A stretch of 64,000 nt of DNA from Wolfiporia cocos (GCA_029448655.1 JACCLO010000038.1:1-64000), one strand, 5' to 3'; numbered from the stretch's first letter, positions 32,828 to 45,082 are shown. The notes: generated by a model not told the origin, from the letters alone. Made by a program: numbers and translations.

Positions 32828-33239
32828 TTACCCCCACTTCAAGGATTAACCGTCTCTGGTTAAGGAGATAACTTAGGCTGCATCAAGCCGCCCCCGGTAC
32901 TAAGTATCACTTCTACTATGCTTTGTCATTGTGCCTGGTGAAGGGTACCCCCAATCCCTTATACCATTTGGCTTATGACGTGTGTGCCAACCTCTTGAAG
33001 GCCCGACTTACACCCTGGATTTTGGGTGCGGGTTAAGGCTATTTAATAGTAGTTTTTACCACGCAAGCTTTGACCAATCTTATCCCCTGATACCTTACGG
33101 TTATAGAGGGGCCCCATGATACAGGGGGTCACGTGGTGGGTACTTTTCCCTCAGCCGCCAGTGGTTCGGAAGCGCCCCAGGCAGTGGAAATATTTGCCAC
33201 CACCCAGGTTCGAACCGGCGACCGGGTGAGCTGTTATTA

Positions 33240-33493
33240 TATCACAAGACGCGCTGCGGACCCAATGCAACGTGCTTATGAGTGGCATAATAGCCACTCC
33301 CCCAAAAGGGCTACGATAACAGCTCATGCTGCTATCGAGGGTCCAGCTATATCTGCAGTTCATATTCCCACGCTCGGCGCCTATTAGACACTCTATGGTG
33401 TAGGCCATGTATGCCGGCGCCACGTACGGGTAATGTACCCTAGTTATTGCTCCGTAACGTCTATGATATTATGCTTTCGCATTATCTGTGACA
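33240..33493 (-). repeat. Right 254-bp terminal repeat of the short element
   Basis: Direct copy of 32574-32827, ending ATCTGTGACA immediately before element B gag sequence. Confidence 0.8.
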
Positions 33494-33885
33494 CATGCAA
33501 GAGCTGCGGCCGGAAGGACTGCACAAACATGGAGGGGTGATGCAATTGGAGGGTGCCAGCATCCAAGGTGGACAATAAGGGGGCTCAGAAATCTACTAGC
33601 GGCAACCCCCCCACACCTCATGGCAAAGGTCACATGGTCCAGGTCACCACAACAGAGATGTGGATCCCAGATGACAGTGACAACTCCATGGGCAACTCCA
33701 CCGCCCATTCATCCGTGCGCATCACGGAGGTAGAGGAACCACTGGCCAGTACACCGGCTCCATCAACAGCCCCAATTGGTCAGCCACCGAATTGGGGCAC
33801 TACCATTATCCCATGGCATTCAGTTGCCCAGAAAACTCCTGACCATCCAGCTAGCGAGTCGAATTTTCGCCTTCAGCACATGTGA
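33494..33885 (+). pseudogene. gag: Element B Gag C-terminal remnant
   Basis: It starts in CKSCGRKDC, part of a zinc-knuckle-like motif, then runs from about 33553 as an open Pro/Thr/Ser-rich frame to TGA at 33883-33885. The first stretch has an early stop near 33538. The N-terminal capsid is absent, cut off by the short element. The pol frame overlaps its last codon in the -1 frame. Confidence 0.7.
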
Positions 33886-35822
33886 ATCCTTGCCTATGTG
33901 TGCTGTGTACTAGTATAGTTGCCTGTACTGCTGACCTGCTTGTAAAAAATTGTGAAAATTTATATCACTATTACAAGAATCATGCATGTGATAAGTCCCG
34001 ATCTTTCCAGATCTGGGTTGACTTGTGGGTCTATGGTCAGAAAGTGCAAGGCTTGGCTTTAATCGATAGTGGAGCAACGTTATCAGTCATCAACTCAGAC
34101 TTTGTTGACAAACATCGTCTAGTCACCCACGATAAGAAAGACCCTTTTTGGATTCATAATGCAGATGGATCATACAACAAAAATGGTCTCATCAATAAGT
34201 CAGTTAAAGGATTCATGCAACATGGCGAGCACAAGGAAAAGGTATTCCTTACCATCATGAAAATCCACAACCACGACCTTATCCTAGGATATGACTGGTT
34301 AATTAAACATAACCCCACTATGGACTGGAACTCTGGCAGTCTGGTATATCGATGTGGGTCTGCATGCCCAGAAGCCTCAGAATCGTCCCCTGATTCGGAA
34401 GAAGTTGCACCCGATGACGAAGAGGACAATAATAACATCAGCAACATTTGGGATTCTGCGCTAGACACGATTGGAGATGGAAACCCTGATGATCCATTTA
34501 TCAAGTGGATCGGTACCCTGTCCAATGAGGAATTGGGACTCCTCATGGGAATGGTAGGAGAAATCCACCAGAACAGACCAGAAGCTGCAACCGAAAAATG
34601 GAAGCAGCTTGTGCCTAAGGAATATTGGGAATTCGGCCCAATGGTATTTTCGCAAAAAGCATCCGAAAGGATGCCAACACGTAAGCCATATGATCATGCC
34701 ATCAATTTAATCGAAGGCACTCCATTGCCAACACTGGCCAAACCATATTCCCTCTTGCCAAAGGAAGAAAATTCCCTCCGTGACTGGATCGCTGAAGAAA
34801 AGCGAAAAGGCTACATCTGAGATTCAAGCTCCCCTATGGCCAGCCCAGTATTTTTCGTTGCCAAGAAAGATGGAACCTTGTGCATGGTAATCAATTACAG
34901 GAAGCTGAACGAAATAACTGTGGATAACAAGTACCCTATACCCCAGATATCGGACCTTATCAACCAACTCTCAGGTGCATCGATCTTTACTAAGATCGAC
35001 CTGAGATGGGGTTACAACAACGTCCGTATCAAGGAAGGTGATGAATGGAAAACAGCATTCATTACTAAACAGGGGTTGTACGAAGCCATGGTTATGTATT
35101 TCGGTTTCAAGAACGTGCCAGGGACTTTCCAAGCAATGATGAACGACGTCCTAAAGGATTTCATTGCCACCGGAAAAGTCATAGTCTATCTGGACGACAT
35201 ACTGATCTTTGGCAACGACTTAGCGGAACACCGCAAAATCACCAAGGCAGTCCTGAAAAGGCTGCGGGACAATGATCTATATGCCAAACCCGAGAAATGC
35301 TTCTTTGAAAAAAGTAGCATCGACTATTTGGGTATGATAATTTCTAAGGGCAGAGTCGAAATGGACCCCTCGAAACTATCAGGAGTATTAGATTGGCTGA
35401 CCCCAACCAAGGTGAAGGAAGTTCAAGCCTTTTTAGGCTTTGCGAACTTCTATCGGCGGTTTATTCAGGACTTCTTGAAAATTGTGAAACCCCTGACAAC
35501 ACTCATGAAGAAGTCGGAGAAATGGCATTGGGATGAAGCACAGGAAGAAGCTTTCCAAAAGCTCAAGGCGGCCTTTACAACTGCCCCCATCTTACATATT
35601 CCGGACAAAATTCAGAAATTCCGTATAGAAGCCAACACATCAGACTTTGCGACTGGAGCAGTCCTAACGCAATGGTCACCAGATAGTTGGAAATGGAATC
35701 CTTGCGCCTTCTATTCCACAGGCATGACTGCCCCGGAACGGAACTACAAAATTTATGACAAAGAGATGCTAGCCATAATTCGAGCATTAGAAGAATGGCA
35801 ACATTATCTCGAAGGTCACCCG
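33882..35822 (+). pseudogene. pol: Element B Pol part 1: protease and reverse transcriptase, one in-frame TGA
   Basis: Protease: ALIDSGATLSVINSDFV, then LILGYDWLIKHNP. Reverse transcriptase: ASPVFFVAKKDGTLCMVINY, FTKIDLRWGYNNVRIKEGDE, YLDDILIF (catalytic YxDD intact), FLGFANFYRRFI. RNase H begins with FRIEANTSDFATGAVL, in which the usual catalytic Asp of ETDAS-type motifs reads Asn (EANTS). The frame has a single TGA at 34818-34820, where homologues, including element C (FIVPSKSPMASPF), read through. CGA to TGA is the likely change. The ORF is cut at 35823 inside RNase H. Confidence 0.9.
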
Positions 35823-36916
35823 TGACACAGATGGCTCTGTGGGACTCACCAAGCCAGTATCCTGCGATGAACTAGGCGACTTAGGTGAGGAAGAGGTTAT
35901 CAGACGCAGTAGGAGGTAGGAGGTTCTTCTACGGCGTACGCCGAGAAGAATAGAACTGAAGTTAAAGAGCGCTTGGCTCCTACTTATATACATTGTGTCG
36001 GGAGGGCACGTGCTACTAGCTAGCGGTTGCCTTACCGGGTTATGTGGCTTTGCCAAGTGGCGAAGCTTTATCTTATCTGATGTTTAGTTACTCTATCTAG
36101 AATGGCCGTGGAAGGCCCTAATGGCCGACCCAATCGTAATAGAGGGATTATGTCTTATCTGTGATACTAACGCGGGCGCAGCCCGGGTATAGGTGAAGCC
36201 GGTTGCCGGATACCTTGCGGCATAATGGCGATTGGCCGTGCTTCGTTGGATGACCAAGGCGAGACGCCGAGGTCGTTATGCCATTGGACGGGTAGTACCG
36301 TGGCATGTGTTACAGCCCGGTCCGGATGGTTACCGGGGCATGTATTGGTCTTAGCCGTGAGGCGAGGACCGGTGTTTGGGCAGCGCCGTGATGGCAGAAG
36401 CCCGGGACTTGGAGAACGCCGAGTCCGTGAGATGGCCGAGAAGGCCGAGCCTATAGCGATATTGCCTTGATGCTAATATAGTGCTATTTGGCCGTGTTGC
36501 CATTATTATGCGAAGGCGTGGCGCGCCTGAGGTGCCATTGTGATCAAGGATCTTATGGCGGTGGGAAGCCGGGAAGGCCGACCCAATAGTACAAGGCCGC
36601 GAGGCACTGTTTGTACATGTGGACATTATTATGCGAGCGTGCCGCGCTCGGCCTATCATTATGATCTACGATCTATGACGTGGCTGGTCTTGCTCTGACG
36701 GGCGAGACCTTTATGACGTAGCTGTAACTATGCTATTGGACCGGAAGGTGCCGTAGCGTTATGTATGCTGGTCATGTGGTGATAAGCCCAGTTAAGAGCT
36801 TGTCGTGGTGGCAATGGGAGTTAACCCGTAGATAACTTGTAGTTAGACGTATAAATCCCAGGTAAATTGCTATAATCGTAGGAAAAATGCTGTAAGCCCC
36901 AGATAAATCTGTGACA
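35823..36916 (-). repeat. 3' LTR of element A
   Basis: 1094 bp, TGACACAG...TCTGTGACA on the plus strand. It contains GGCCG-rich phrases repeated through 36100-36700. Confidence 0.93.
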
Positions 36917-39900
36917 TTACCCCCGCTTTAGGTTTCATCGTCCCTGATGAAACTATTCCTCATTGTGTACGTCCCAAGAGCGGTATAACGCGTGATGACG
37001 AAGTGTCAAATGCCGTTATGGTGCTGCTTCAATTTGTCAATTGAACAGGGATAAATGGGAGTTTCAGGACTTGTGGTGGAACCTGAGCGTGGAAGGCGAT
37101 TTTATTCCTTATAGTGATTTGTAACGCGTGATAGCGAAGTGCTAAATGCCGTTACTAGCGATTATCAACGCGTGATGACCGAAAGGTCAAATGCCGTTGT
37201 TAGGGAGATGTAGTCGTGTTACTAGAGTGTGCTGTCATTGTGCATGCGGATCCTAAGAGGAGGGACTCTCCTGTTATCGCTGAAGGTGTTCTAGTGCCTT
37301 TTCGCGACCTTGGTCGGATTATTGCTTTTGCTTATGACGTTACTCGTAGTAGAAGGCGATATGGAAATGGTCATCATATAGTGCCTTTGAATCTACTTGT
37401 AATCTGTATCTCCAATAGCTTGCCAAGCGTATTAGAGGGTGCATTGTGTCGTTGTACGTATTTTGGATAGCATTGTGCGATATTCCTTAGAGTGAGGGCT
37501 TCACTGTTAGCTCTGGAGATTTTCTAGTGTCTCTTCGAGCCCTTGGGCGGATATGTTGCTTATGCGTAGTACCCATTGAGTGTGACATAGCGGTGCTTTT
37601 TCGACGTCTATTGCCTAGCGGTGAATGGGATTGCAAGTTCCTTCGTTCGCGTGGCGGGTGTCTTAGGCTTTGTGCTTGTACAGGGGTAATCCTACTTTGT
37701 ACGACTTATGCGGTTTGAACGGTTATTAAAGGGCGTCGCCTTATGAACGTTTATGAGGCGTCGCCTCCCTAGTATCGCAAGTACTAAGCGTGTGACATTT
37801 GTCAATGCCCATTTGTTACAGGGGTTGTGTCCCCTAGTTAGATTGCTTCTACGTAGCGATCTCTTCGGAGTCGTAAGTTCCGGAATGAAGCTGTGCCTTC
37901 GTTGTTGTATGCACTTATTTATTAACGAGTAGGCTTCTCGTGTAAAACCCCATAGTATAAGTACTAATCATTGTGCATTATGGTCAATGCTTATGATTGT
38001 ATTCCCTGATACTGTAGTGTCGTTGCCGTAGTGAGGCCTTATTGGGTAACCGTGAGAACATACATCCTTGTCAGGAGTTGTCTCGTATAGGTGTATCCCG
38101 TAAGGGCTGAAGTCCCATGGTGGCGATGACGGTAGTTTCCAATGTGCTTGTATGTCGTTAAAGTCGTTCTTCGATTGAGTATGACATTGTAAGCGTGGGA
38201 ACTGGGATGATCGTTGGGGAAGGGTATATTTCGCTATTGGATAGATAGCTACTATATTCCTATTACAGGGTTGTCGTCCATATACGAATAGGACAGTACG
38301 AGCATGAATGAGGGTAATCGGGCCTCTTAGTGCATGTCGTTTGTTGCTTTAATGACCGTAAGGTTCATTTGTAAGCGTGGGATAGTGGACTTGTTAAGGT
38401 CCTAGGTGCGAAATTAGGGTTTCCACCCCCTCTTTCACGTTTGATCTCCCGATCAAACCTATCCAGATGGTTTTGGTTTTTAAAGAGGTTAAACCGCCTC
38501 TATACCCAGATAAGGGTGGGTGGATGTGGGCCGAAGGTATTCTTGACGTATATCCATATACGGCTGTATCCAGTGTAGTCGCTCGCATATGCGACCAGAT
38601 TTTTATACTAAGGTTTCCAAGCCCTAGTTTGTCGGAATCGAAGGGTTTTCCAGGCCCATATTCGATGTAGTGACGAGATGTAATCCTTTCTTGACGTAAG
38701 GATACAGATCCGGATTTATTTATTACGCGTCTCGACGGCGTAGGTTTCCGTAAACCAAGCAATTAAATGATAACCGATTGCCAAATCGGCTTGATTGAAT
38801 TAATAAGGGGGACTCCCTTGTTATCTCTGGAAGTTTTCGAGTGCTTCTTCGAGACCTTTTGCGGACGATCGCATTGAGTTGCTAAGGTGTATTTTTCGAA
38901 TTCGGTTATTCTCCCCACAGAGAAAAGTTGAATCGAAGTGAAATCAAAAGTGAGGTAGCTAGCCTCGTGACGAATTTTGCGATTGGCGTGCGAAATTGTC
39001 GACTTCAATACAGGGGGGGACCGGTTGGAAACCGGTGTAGATTCGGCGATTGTGCGAGAATGCCGAATGAAGTGTGATTCTAGAAGCCTTGCGGCCTCCG
39101 CTACACTTCAAGGGAACGCGTATTAATAGCGTGTGTCCCTTGTTTTCCTTTCCTCTAACCCAGATTGCAAGATTCAATGAAGTAATCTTGTTGCGATCTG
39201 TTTGTACATGGGTGGCTGGTGGAAACAGCGCTGTACCCAATTATTTATAGACGCTTGTCAGACGTCTCTTCCCAATCGGATGGTAATTTCCTTGTCAGGA
39301 ATTCCATTACCAAAAGGGGTGCCCCCGTTCTAAGGTTCTTTGTGACATGTGACCAAATGACAGATGCTCAATAACCCGAATCCCCTTTTCAGGAGCGAAG
39401 ACCGAAGTCAAACGGGCGCCGATAGATTAAGAATCTTAATCGACTTGGTACTTAGGCATTCCCATAGTAATAATAGTTATAAGCATATGTTTGCCAAGCG
39501 TACGCGATCCTACGTCGAGTAAGGTACTAGTATCGTTTTTCGATTGACTTATTGTACCTAAGACGTAAAAGGTTGCTTTATATGTACATAAGCGACCTTA
39601 ACCAGGCTAGATAACCTGGGAACCAGCAGGTGACGCAGGATTTCCAGAGGCGAATACAAATGCTATTGGACGGTTTCTAAGCTACTTTACAAAGTAAGTA
39701 AGCTACTAGGAGCCGCCACTAAAACTACATATTTATCTACTTATTGACTGGGATACCAGGGTACCTGAAAGAGAGCTCATCATCAGCGATCAACGCTGAG
39801 TGGTCATGTCTAACACAAGAAGAACGGGGGCATGGTTAGGGGCGCCCTTGTCAGGACGCCGCGCGGAATTTAGCCGACAGGTGTCTTCATCGAAGCGCGC

Positions 39901-40781
39901 GACTTCCTTCTAGAAAGAGAGTCGGTGACTGCCAGCGCTTGATAAGCTGGGTCACATGGTTGGGAATAGGATACACAGCCCATTTCCTCGTGGAGATGAG
40001 CTGGAAAGTGGTCGCAGTATTACACCGCGACCGGTCCGCGCTTTAGTGGTAAGGCTTGCCATCTATAGCCACCTGGGTGTCACATCAGGGCTAAAAAACC
40101 ATCCGTCGATCTAAGATCGCGCATTCACGAGCGCTCCACACATCAAGGATGGTGGGCAACGCCGCATGCTTCCGGTGGGGCCCCAACTCGGTTTAACCCA
40201 GGCTCGCACACCGAGCTGCCCGTAGGACTTACGCTATTGGCTACCGCGAGTGACCTCGGCTGGTTTGGCCTTGCGAGCCGCACCACCTCACCACTTGGAT
40301 TCCCCGAAGGAGATCCCAAGCGGGCCCCTTACGCCTGGGGGGCGGCTTTGGAAGATTCCCACACCCAACTAAGGGAATACGCCGAAGCGCATATCCCTAT
40401 GGGGATCCTACTGGTAGTGTTGGGTCCCTGAACAGGGATTGCCAAGACAGGGGGCTGCGCGCACACAGGCAGACGGTCCCCTTTTCCCAATAGGCGGGTC
40501 TCAACCGCTGGCACCAGCAACCTTGTCAGGAAGCCGGCGCCTCTCCTTAACCCTGGAGTCCGGGTTCGCAGGACGCATGCTGCTGATTAGGCAAGCAGCG
40601 CCCCACTGGGTGGCAGCAGGCCGCTAAGCCCGCCGCCGATGTATCCCAATCCGCAACCACGGAGCATACATCCCCTTTGCAGGAGAGTAGCGGCCCCTGC
40701 GCTATCTCAGACACCTGTTGGAGGAAAAACCCAGGCGCCACCAGTTAAGGAGGCGCAGGGGGGTAGGTAGTTCTATTCTTA
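36917..40781. other. Interior of element A, non-coding
   Basis: I find no retrotransposon domain in either strand. The phrase acgcgtgatRRcgaagtg is repeated three times (about 36988, 37126 and 37166). The stretch at 40040-40090 (tttagtggtaaggcttgcc) recalls a tRNA D-arm but lacks a proper T-arm. Confidence 0.6.
40769..40780 (-). promoter_or_regulatory. Predicted self-priming primer-binding site of element A
   Basis: Sense AAGAATAGAACT, one base from the 5' LTR, is the exact reverse complement of AGTTCTATTCTT at the predicted RNA start within the LTR. Confidence 0.7.
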
Positions 40782-41875
40782 TGACACAGATGGCTCTGTG
40801 GGACTCACCAAGCCAGTATCCTGCGATGAACTAGGCGACTTAGGTGAGGAAGAGGTTATCAGACGCAGTAGGAGGTAGGAGGTTCTTCTACGGCGTACGC
40901 CGAGAAGAATAGAACTGAAGTTAAAGAGCGCTTGGCTCCTACTTATATACATTGTGTCGGGAGGGCACGTGCTACTAGCTAGCGGTTGCCTTACCGGGTT
41001 ATGTGGCTTTGCCAAGTGGCGAAGCTTTATCTTATCTGATGTTTAGTTACTCTATCTAGAATGGCCGTGGAAGGCCCTAATGGCCGACCCAATCGTAATA
41101 GAGGGATTATGTCTTATCTGTGATACTAACGCGGGCGCAGCCCGGGTATAGGTGAAGCCGGTTGCCGGATACCTTGCGGCATAATGGCGATTGGCCGTGC
41201 TTCGTTGGATGACCAAGGCGAGACGCCGAGGTCGTTATGCCATTGGACGGGTAGTACCGTGGCATGTGTTACAGCCCGGTCCGGATGGTTACCGGGGCAT
41301 GTATTGGTCTTAGCCGTGAGGCGAGGACCGGTGTTTGGGCAGCGCCGTGATGGCAGAAGCCCGGGACTTGGAGAACGCCGAGTCCGTGAGATGGCCGAGA
41401 AGGCCGAGCCTATAGCGATATTGCCTTGATGCTAATATAGTGCTATTTGGCCGTGTTGCCATTATTATGCGAAGGCGTGGCGCGCCTGAGGTGCCATTGT
41501 GATCAAGGATCTTATGGCGGTGGGAAGCCGGGAAGGCCGACCCAATAGTACAAGGCCGCGAGGCACTGTTTGTACATGTGGACATTATTATGCGAGCGTG
41601 CCGCGCTCGGCCTATCATTATGATCTACGATCTATGACGTGGCTGGTCTTGCTCTGACGGGCGAGACCTTTATGACGTAGCTGTAACTATGCTATTGGAC
41701 CGGAAGGTGCCGTAGCGTTATGTATGCTGGTCATGTGGTGATAAGCCCAGTTAAGAGCTTGTCGTGGTGGCAATGGGAGTTAACCCGTAGATAACTTGTA
41801 GTTAGACGTATAAATCCCAGGTAAATTGCTATAATCGTAGGAAAAATGCTGTAAGCCCCAGATAAATCTGTGACA
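40782..41875 (-). repeat. 5' LTR of element A
   Basis: 1094 bp. In sense, TATATAAG lies at 40949-40942 and the predicted start AGTTCTATTCTT at 40916-40905, 33 bases downstream. Confidence 0.93.
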
Positions 41876-41963
41876 ACCCGGAAAAATTCGAAGTATGGTC
41901 GGATCATCTGAACCTAACCTACTTCAAGACGGCTCAGAAGCTCACCAGGAGACAGGCAAGATG
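41876..41963 (+). pseudogene. pol: Element B Pol part 2: RNase H piece
   Basis: After one ACCCG copy the frame resumes with [20 protein letters not shown], the RNase H segment with the catalytic Asp of SDHxxL, then TRRQA. It is cut again at 41964. Confidence 0.88.
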
Positions 41964-42854
41964 TGACACAGATCTAACTGTGGGACTCACCGCCTAATCC
42001 ACAAGGTGAGGGGAATAAGCAGGCAAGCAGTCAGAAGGCGCGCAGAAGAGAGGTGAAGTTCTTCTAGGGCGCGCAGCGCCTAGAAGAACAGAACTAACGA
42101 CTAAAGGCGTTAAGCCCTATCTTATATACATGCTTATACTTGATTACGTAAGTAAGGGAATGGTCCTACCCTAAACGTGTTAGTCATATGCTTGCATAAG
42201 GCGATGGTGTCAGTATGGCACCATCCGTATATCATAATGATGCGATAAGGCATCATGCATAGGTATCTATAGTGACCATGCTAGCCAGTAATGGACTTAG
42301 CCAGTAAGATACGAGGGATGGATCAGAAGATCCGCATACATGGTTACCGGGCCGGAGGCCTGGATCATAATGACGTCATGATTGGAAATGATGATGTCAT
42401 GGAATGTACTAGACCATGGGTCTAGAATAGTGATGCCATTATTGTGTAATGATGGCGTGCTATGGATTGGACTGGGCTGTAGGCCTAGGTCCAATGGTGT
42501 CATAATTGGTAATGATGACGAAGGGGTTACATCATAGTGATGTCATAGCCAGGGGCTAGACCATATGATGTCATGATGATATCATTATTTGTAATGATGG
42601 TATCATGGGTTAGAATAGACCATAGGTCTAGTCTTGTGACAGAGTGTCATGTAACATGTCATGCTTGATGACTAGCGTGTAAGCGCCGTGTCATAGATGC
42701 TTAGTAGCGCGTAAGCACTCTTGGGCTTAGGTAATAACTGTTAGGTTACACCGGCATGTCGGCTTGTACTGATAAGTACAGGATAACTCGTAGGTATGCG
42801 TAATAATACCGGATAAATGGCAATTAATTGCGGAAAAATGTCAGATCTGTGACA
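41964..42854 (-). mobile_element. Solo LTR in element B RNase H, TSD AGATG
   Basis: 891 bp, TGACACAGAT...TCTGTGACA on the plus strand, flanked by AGATG at 41959-41963 and 42855-42859. Sense TATATAAG and AGTTCTGTTCTTC are present. The middle carries many variants of atgatgtcat (42350-42620). Confidence 0.88.
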
Positions 42855-43207
42855 AGATGGGCATTATATCTGTCAAGATTTAACTTCTCCATGCACCATA
42901 AACCAGGAAAAACCATGCTTACTGCAGACCCTCTGTCCAGGAGACCAGACCATGAAGAGGGGGTGGAACTCGACAATAGGAACAATATTCTGTTGAAACC
43001 GGAATTTTTTGTTAACTTTGCGCGAGAATTAGCCATCCTTGCGTTCGAGCCCCTCCATCAGTTGGTAATCCCAGATGACGAACTCCAACGAGAAATACAC
43101 AAAGCATTGCTAGACAACGAGGTAACCAAGGACTACAAAGGCCTATTGGAGTCAGGACCTCACGAATTCGGCAAGTCTCTCAGAGACTGGAACTACGAGA
43201 ATGGTCT
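42855..43207 (+). pseudogene. pol: Element B Pol part 3: RNase H end and linker
   Basis: The frame resumes with RWALYLSRFNFSMHHKPGK and ADPLSRRPDHE, the conserved end of gypsy RNase H. An acidic linker with KALLDNEVTKDYKGLLE follows. It is interrupted at 43208. A diverged minus-strand copy of this linker lies at about 49460-49620. Confidence 0.88.
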
Positions 43208-43769
43208 TGTCACAAATTATTCCACTAATAGTTTGGACTCCCTCGCTATAGGACGCACGCGCGGCGCTAGGCGTACGCCGCGTCTCTGCGCTGTAGCCAC
43301 CTCCGGCGTCTCCCAGTTATTGCAGGTCACCTGGTCGTTTGGTTAGCGCTGTAGGGTAGCGCGCGCCTCAGGTACCGTCACATATGGTCACATTGTTACA
43401 TGTCTCGTTACCTAGCACATGACCCATTAGATAGCGGTGCACAGACCACGTCTTTAGGGCGGTCTCGGTAGTATACACAAGCATGTATATAATACGACGA
43501 GATGCGGGCTTACACCCCATCTCTCAGATTCTCGACAATGGTGCATAACCCTTTCTCGCTTAACGCTGTGTGATCTACTGGCCCGGGGCCCATATCTCGT
43601 CTACCTTGTCTGTGAGGTTATCAGCTATGTCGGCGTACACTAGGAATGCGGGGATGCCCCATCCATGTAGCCTCTGCGCTCACCTCTGGTTGGTGCCTTG
43701 TAGCCTCGATTGTAGGCCTGTATGGATCCCCCTGAGCCCAGGGGTCGCACAGACAGTGAGTCTGTGTCA
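43208..43769 (+). repeat. 5' LTR of element D
   Basis: 562 bp, TGTCACAAATTATTCC...GAGTCTGTGTCA. A bulged hairpin GATGCGGG/CTTACA/CCCCATC (43501-43521) lies between TATA box and predicted start. Confidence 0.92.
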
Positions 43770-43770
43770 T

Positions 43771-43782
43771 AATCTGAGAGAT
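43771..43782 (+). promoter_or_regulatory. Predicted self-priming primer-binding site of element D
   Basis: AATCTGAGAGAT, one base after the 5' LTR, is the exact reverse complement of ATCTCTCAGATT at 43519-43530, the predicted RNA start. Confidence 0.7.
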
Positions 43783-44520
43783 ATCTTACCTCCCCTCCGG
43801 CGCCAACTGCGCTGGGGCCGAGGGTTCTCCACGTACAGGGTGCCATGGCAACGCGGCGGGGCAGCCTCTGGTAGAAGCGCCAGAGGTCCGTAGTTTTACG
43901 AGCCCCCACGAAGCGTTACACCAGGCGAAGTACCCGTACGGAGTGAGCAAGCAAGACCGCCCCCTTTCGAACGCAAGGTAGCCGGGGTCGACCGACGTAA
44001 GCCCCGTTTGAGGACCCGCCGCCGTCACCCCTGCAAAGGGAATGCGCGCGCGTGTGGAGGTCTAGGGCAGTCCGGCCACTTACCCCTGGGCGGCAGGGTA
44101 TCACCTAGAACTGATGATCAGTGGGTATGCGAAGGGTCCCGCAAGGGTACCCAACCCCACACCGACGATCACGAAGGTCAGAAAGCAATCCTCGACGACC
44201 GACTACTTCTCCGACAAAACCAACCACATACCCCGAGGTCGGTGCGCCACGTCCATCTATGTCGGCGTCAGTCCTAGGAGGCGGAATGAACAAGCATTAC
44301 CACAACCTCCGATGGGCCCGCTCACCTCTGGAGGGCCTCGTTCACTCACGTTGCGGGATGGGGGGACGTTTTCTTCACTCCTCCACCGGCGGACGGTCCG
44401 TGCACATGGACGCTCCTCATGAACCACATGAGCCGTGTGTTAAACAAGCAACCAAGGATGCGAGGGTCGTAGGAAGATAGGTAGAACGTCAGGGACGACG
44501 TTTTTCGAGAGGGGGGGTAA

Positions 44521-45082
44521 TGTCACAAATTATTCCACTAATAGTTTGGACTCCCTCGCTATAGGACGCACGCGCGGCGCTAGGCGTACGCCGCGTCTCT
44601 GCGCTGTAGCCACCTCCGGCGTCTCCCAGTTATTGCAGGTCACCTGGTCGTTTGGTTAGCGCTGTAGGGTAGCGCGCGCCTCAGGTACCGTCACATATGG
44701 TCACATTGTTACATGTCTCGTTACCTAGCACATGACCCATTAGATAGCGGTGCACAGACCACGTCTTTAGGGCGGTCTCGGTAGTATACACAAGCATGTA
44801 TATAATACGACGAGATGCGGGCTTACACCCCATCTCTCAGATTCTCGACAATGGTGCATAACCCTTTCTCGCTTAACGCTGTGTGATCTACTGGCCCGGG
44901 GCCCATATCTCGTCTACCTTGTCTGTGAGGTTATCAGCTATGTCGGCGTACACTAGGAATGCGGGGATGCCCCATCCATGTAGCCTCTGCGCTCACCTCT
45001 GGTTGGTGCCTTGTAGCCTCGATTGTAGGCCTGTATGGATCCCCCTGAGCCCAGGGGTCGCACAGACAGTGAGTCTGTGTCA
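44521..45082 (+). repeat. 3' LTR of element D
   Basis: Direct copy of 43208-43769. Confidence 0.92.

Larger units (their letters stand above)
32560..33493 (-). mobile_element. Short non-autonomous LTR element (TRIM-like) with 254-bp repeats
   Basis: Two direct repeats, 32574-32827 and 33240-33493, look identical and enclose about 412 bp without an ORF. In sense (minus) each begins TGTCACAGATAATGCG. The internal end next to 32827 reads CTTGAAGTGGGGGTAA, almost the same polypurine tract as element B. Near the other repeat lies GGTTCGAACC within a tRNA-like context (33208-33230). It interrupts element B's gag region. I found no flanking duplication. Confidence 0.7.
35823..41875 (-). mobile_element. 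Element A: 6.05-kb non-autonomous LTR retrotransposon, TSD ACCCG
   Basis: It is bounded by ACCCG at 35818-35822 and 41876-41880. Two 1094-bp LTRs (35823-36916 and 40782-41875) look identical wherever I compared them. The 3865-bp interior (36917-40781) has no gag or pol similarity and no ORF above about 120 codons. It keeps a polypurine tract (sense AAAGCGGGGGTAA next to 36916) and a primer site next to 40782. It is therefore a large non-autonomous (LARD-type) element, recently inserted into the RNase H of element B. Confidence 0.92.
43208..45082 (+). mobile_element. Element D: 1.9-kb non-autonomous LTR retrotransposon, TSD GGTCT
   Basis: It is flanked by GGTCT at 43203-43207 and 45083-45087. 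Two 562-bp LTRs (43208-43769 and 44521-45082) match over their length as read. The 751-bp interior (43770-44520) lacks coding similarity and ends in a polypurine tract GAGAGGGGGGGTAA. In the 5' LTR, TATATAAT at 43486 is followed 33 bases later by ATCTCTCAGATT. Confidence 0.9.

Noticed and set aside
32560..33498. Calling the short element a complete TRIM with target duplications
   Set aside because: The flanks GAGTA and CATGC do not match; its outer left boundary may be recombinant.
40035..40095. Possible tRNA gene (tttagtggtaaggcttgcc)
   Set aside because: It has a D-arm-like phrase, but I cannot pair an acceptor stem or find a T-arm.
42340..42620. Tandem atgatgtcat repeat as a regulatory array (CRE-like sites)
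   Set aside because: The same wording recurs in the related LTR at 47750-47900, so it is LTR low-complexity; no evidence for factor binding.
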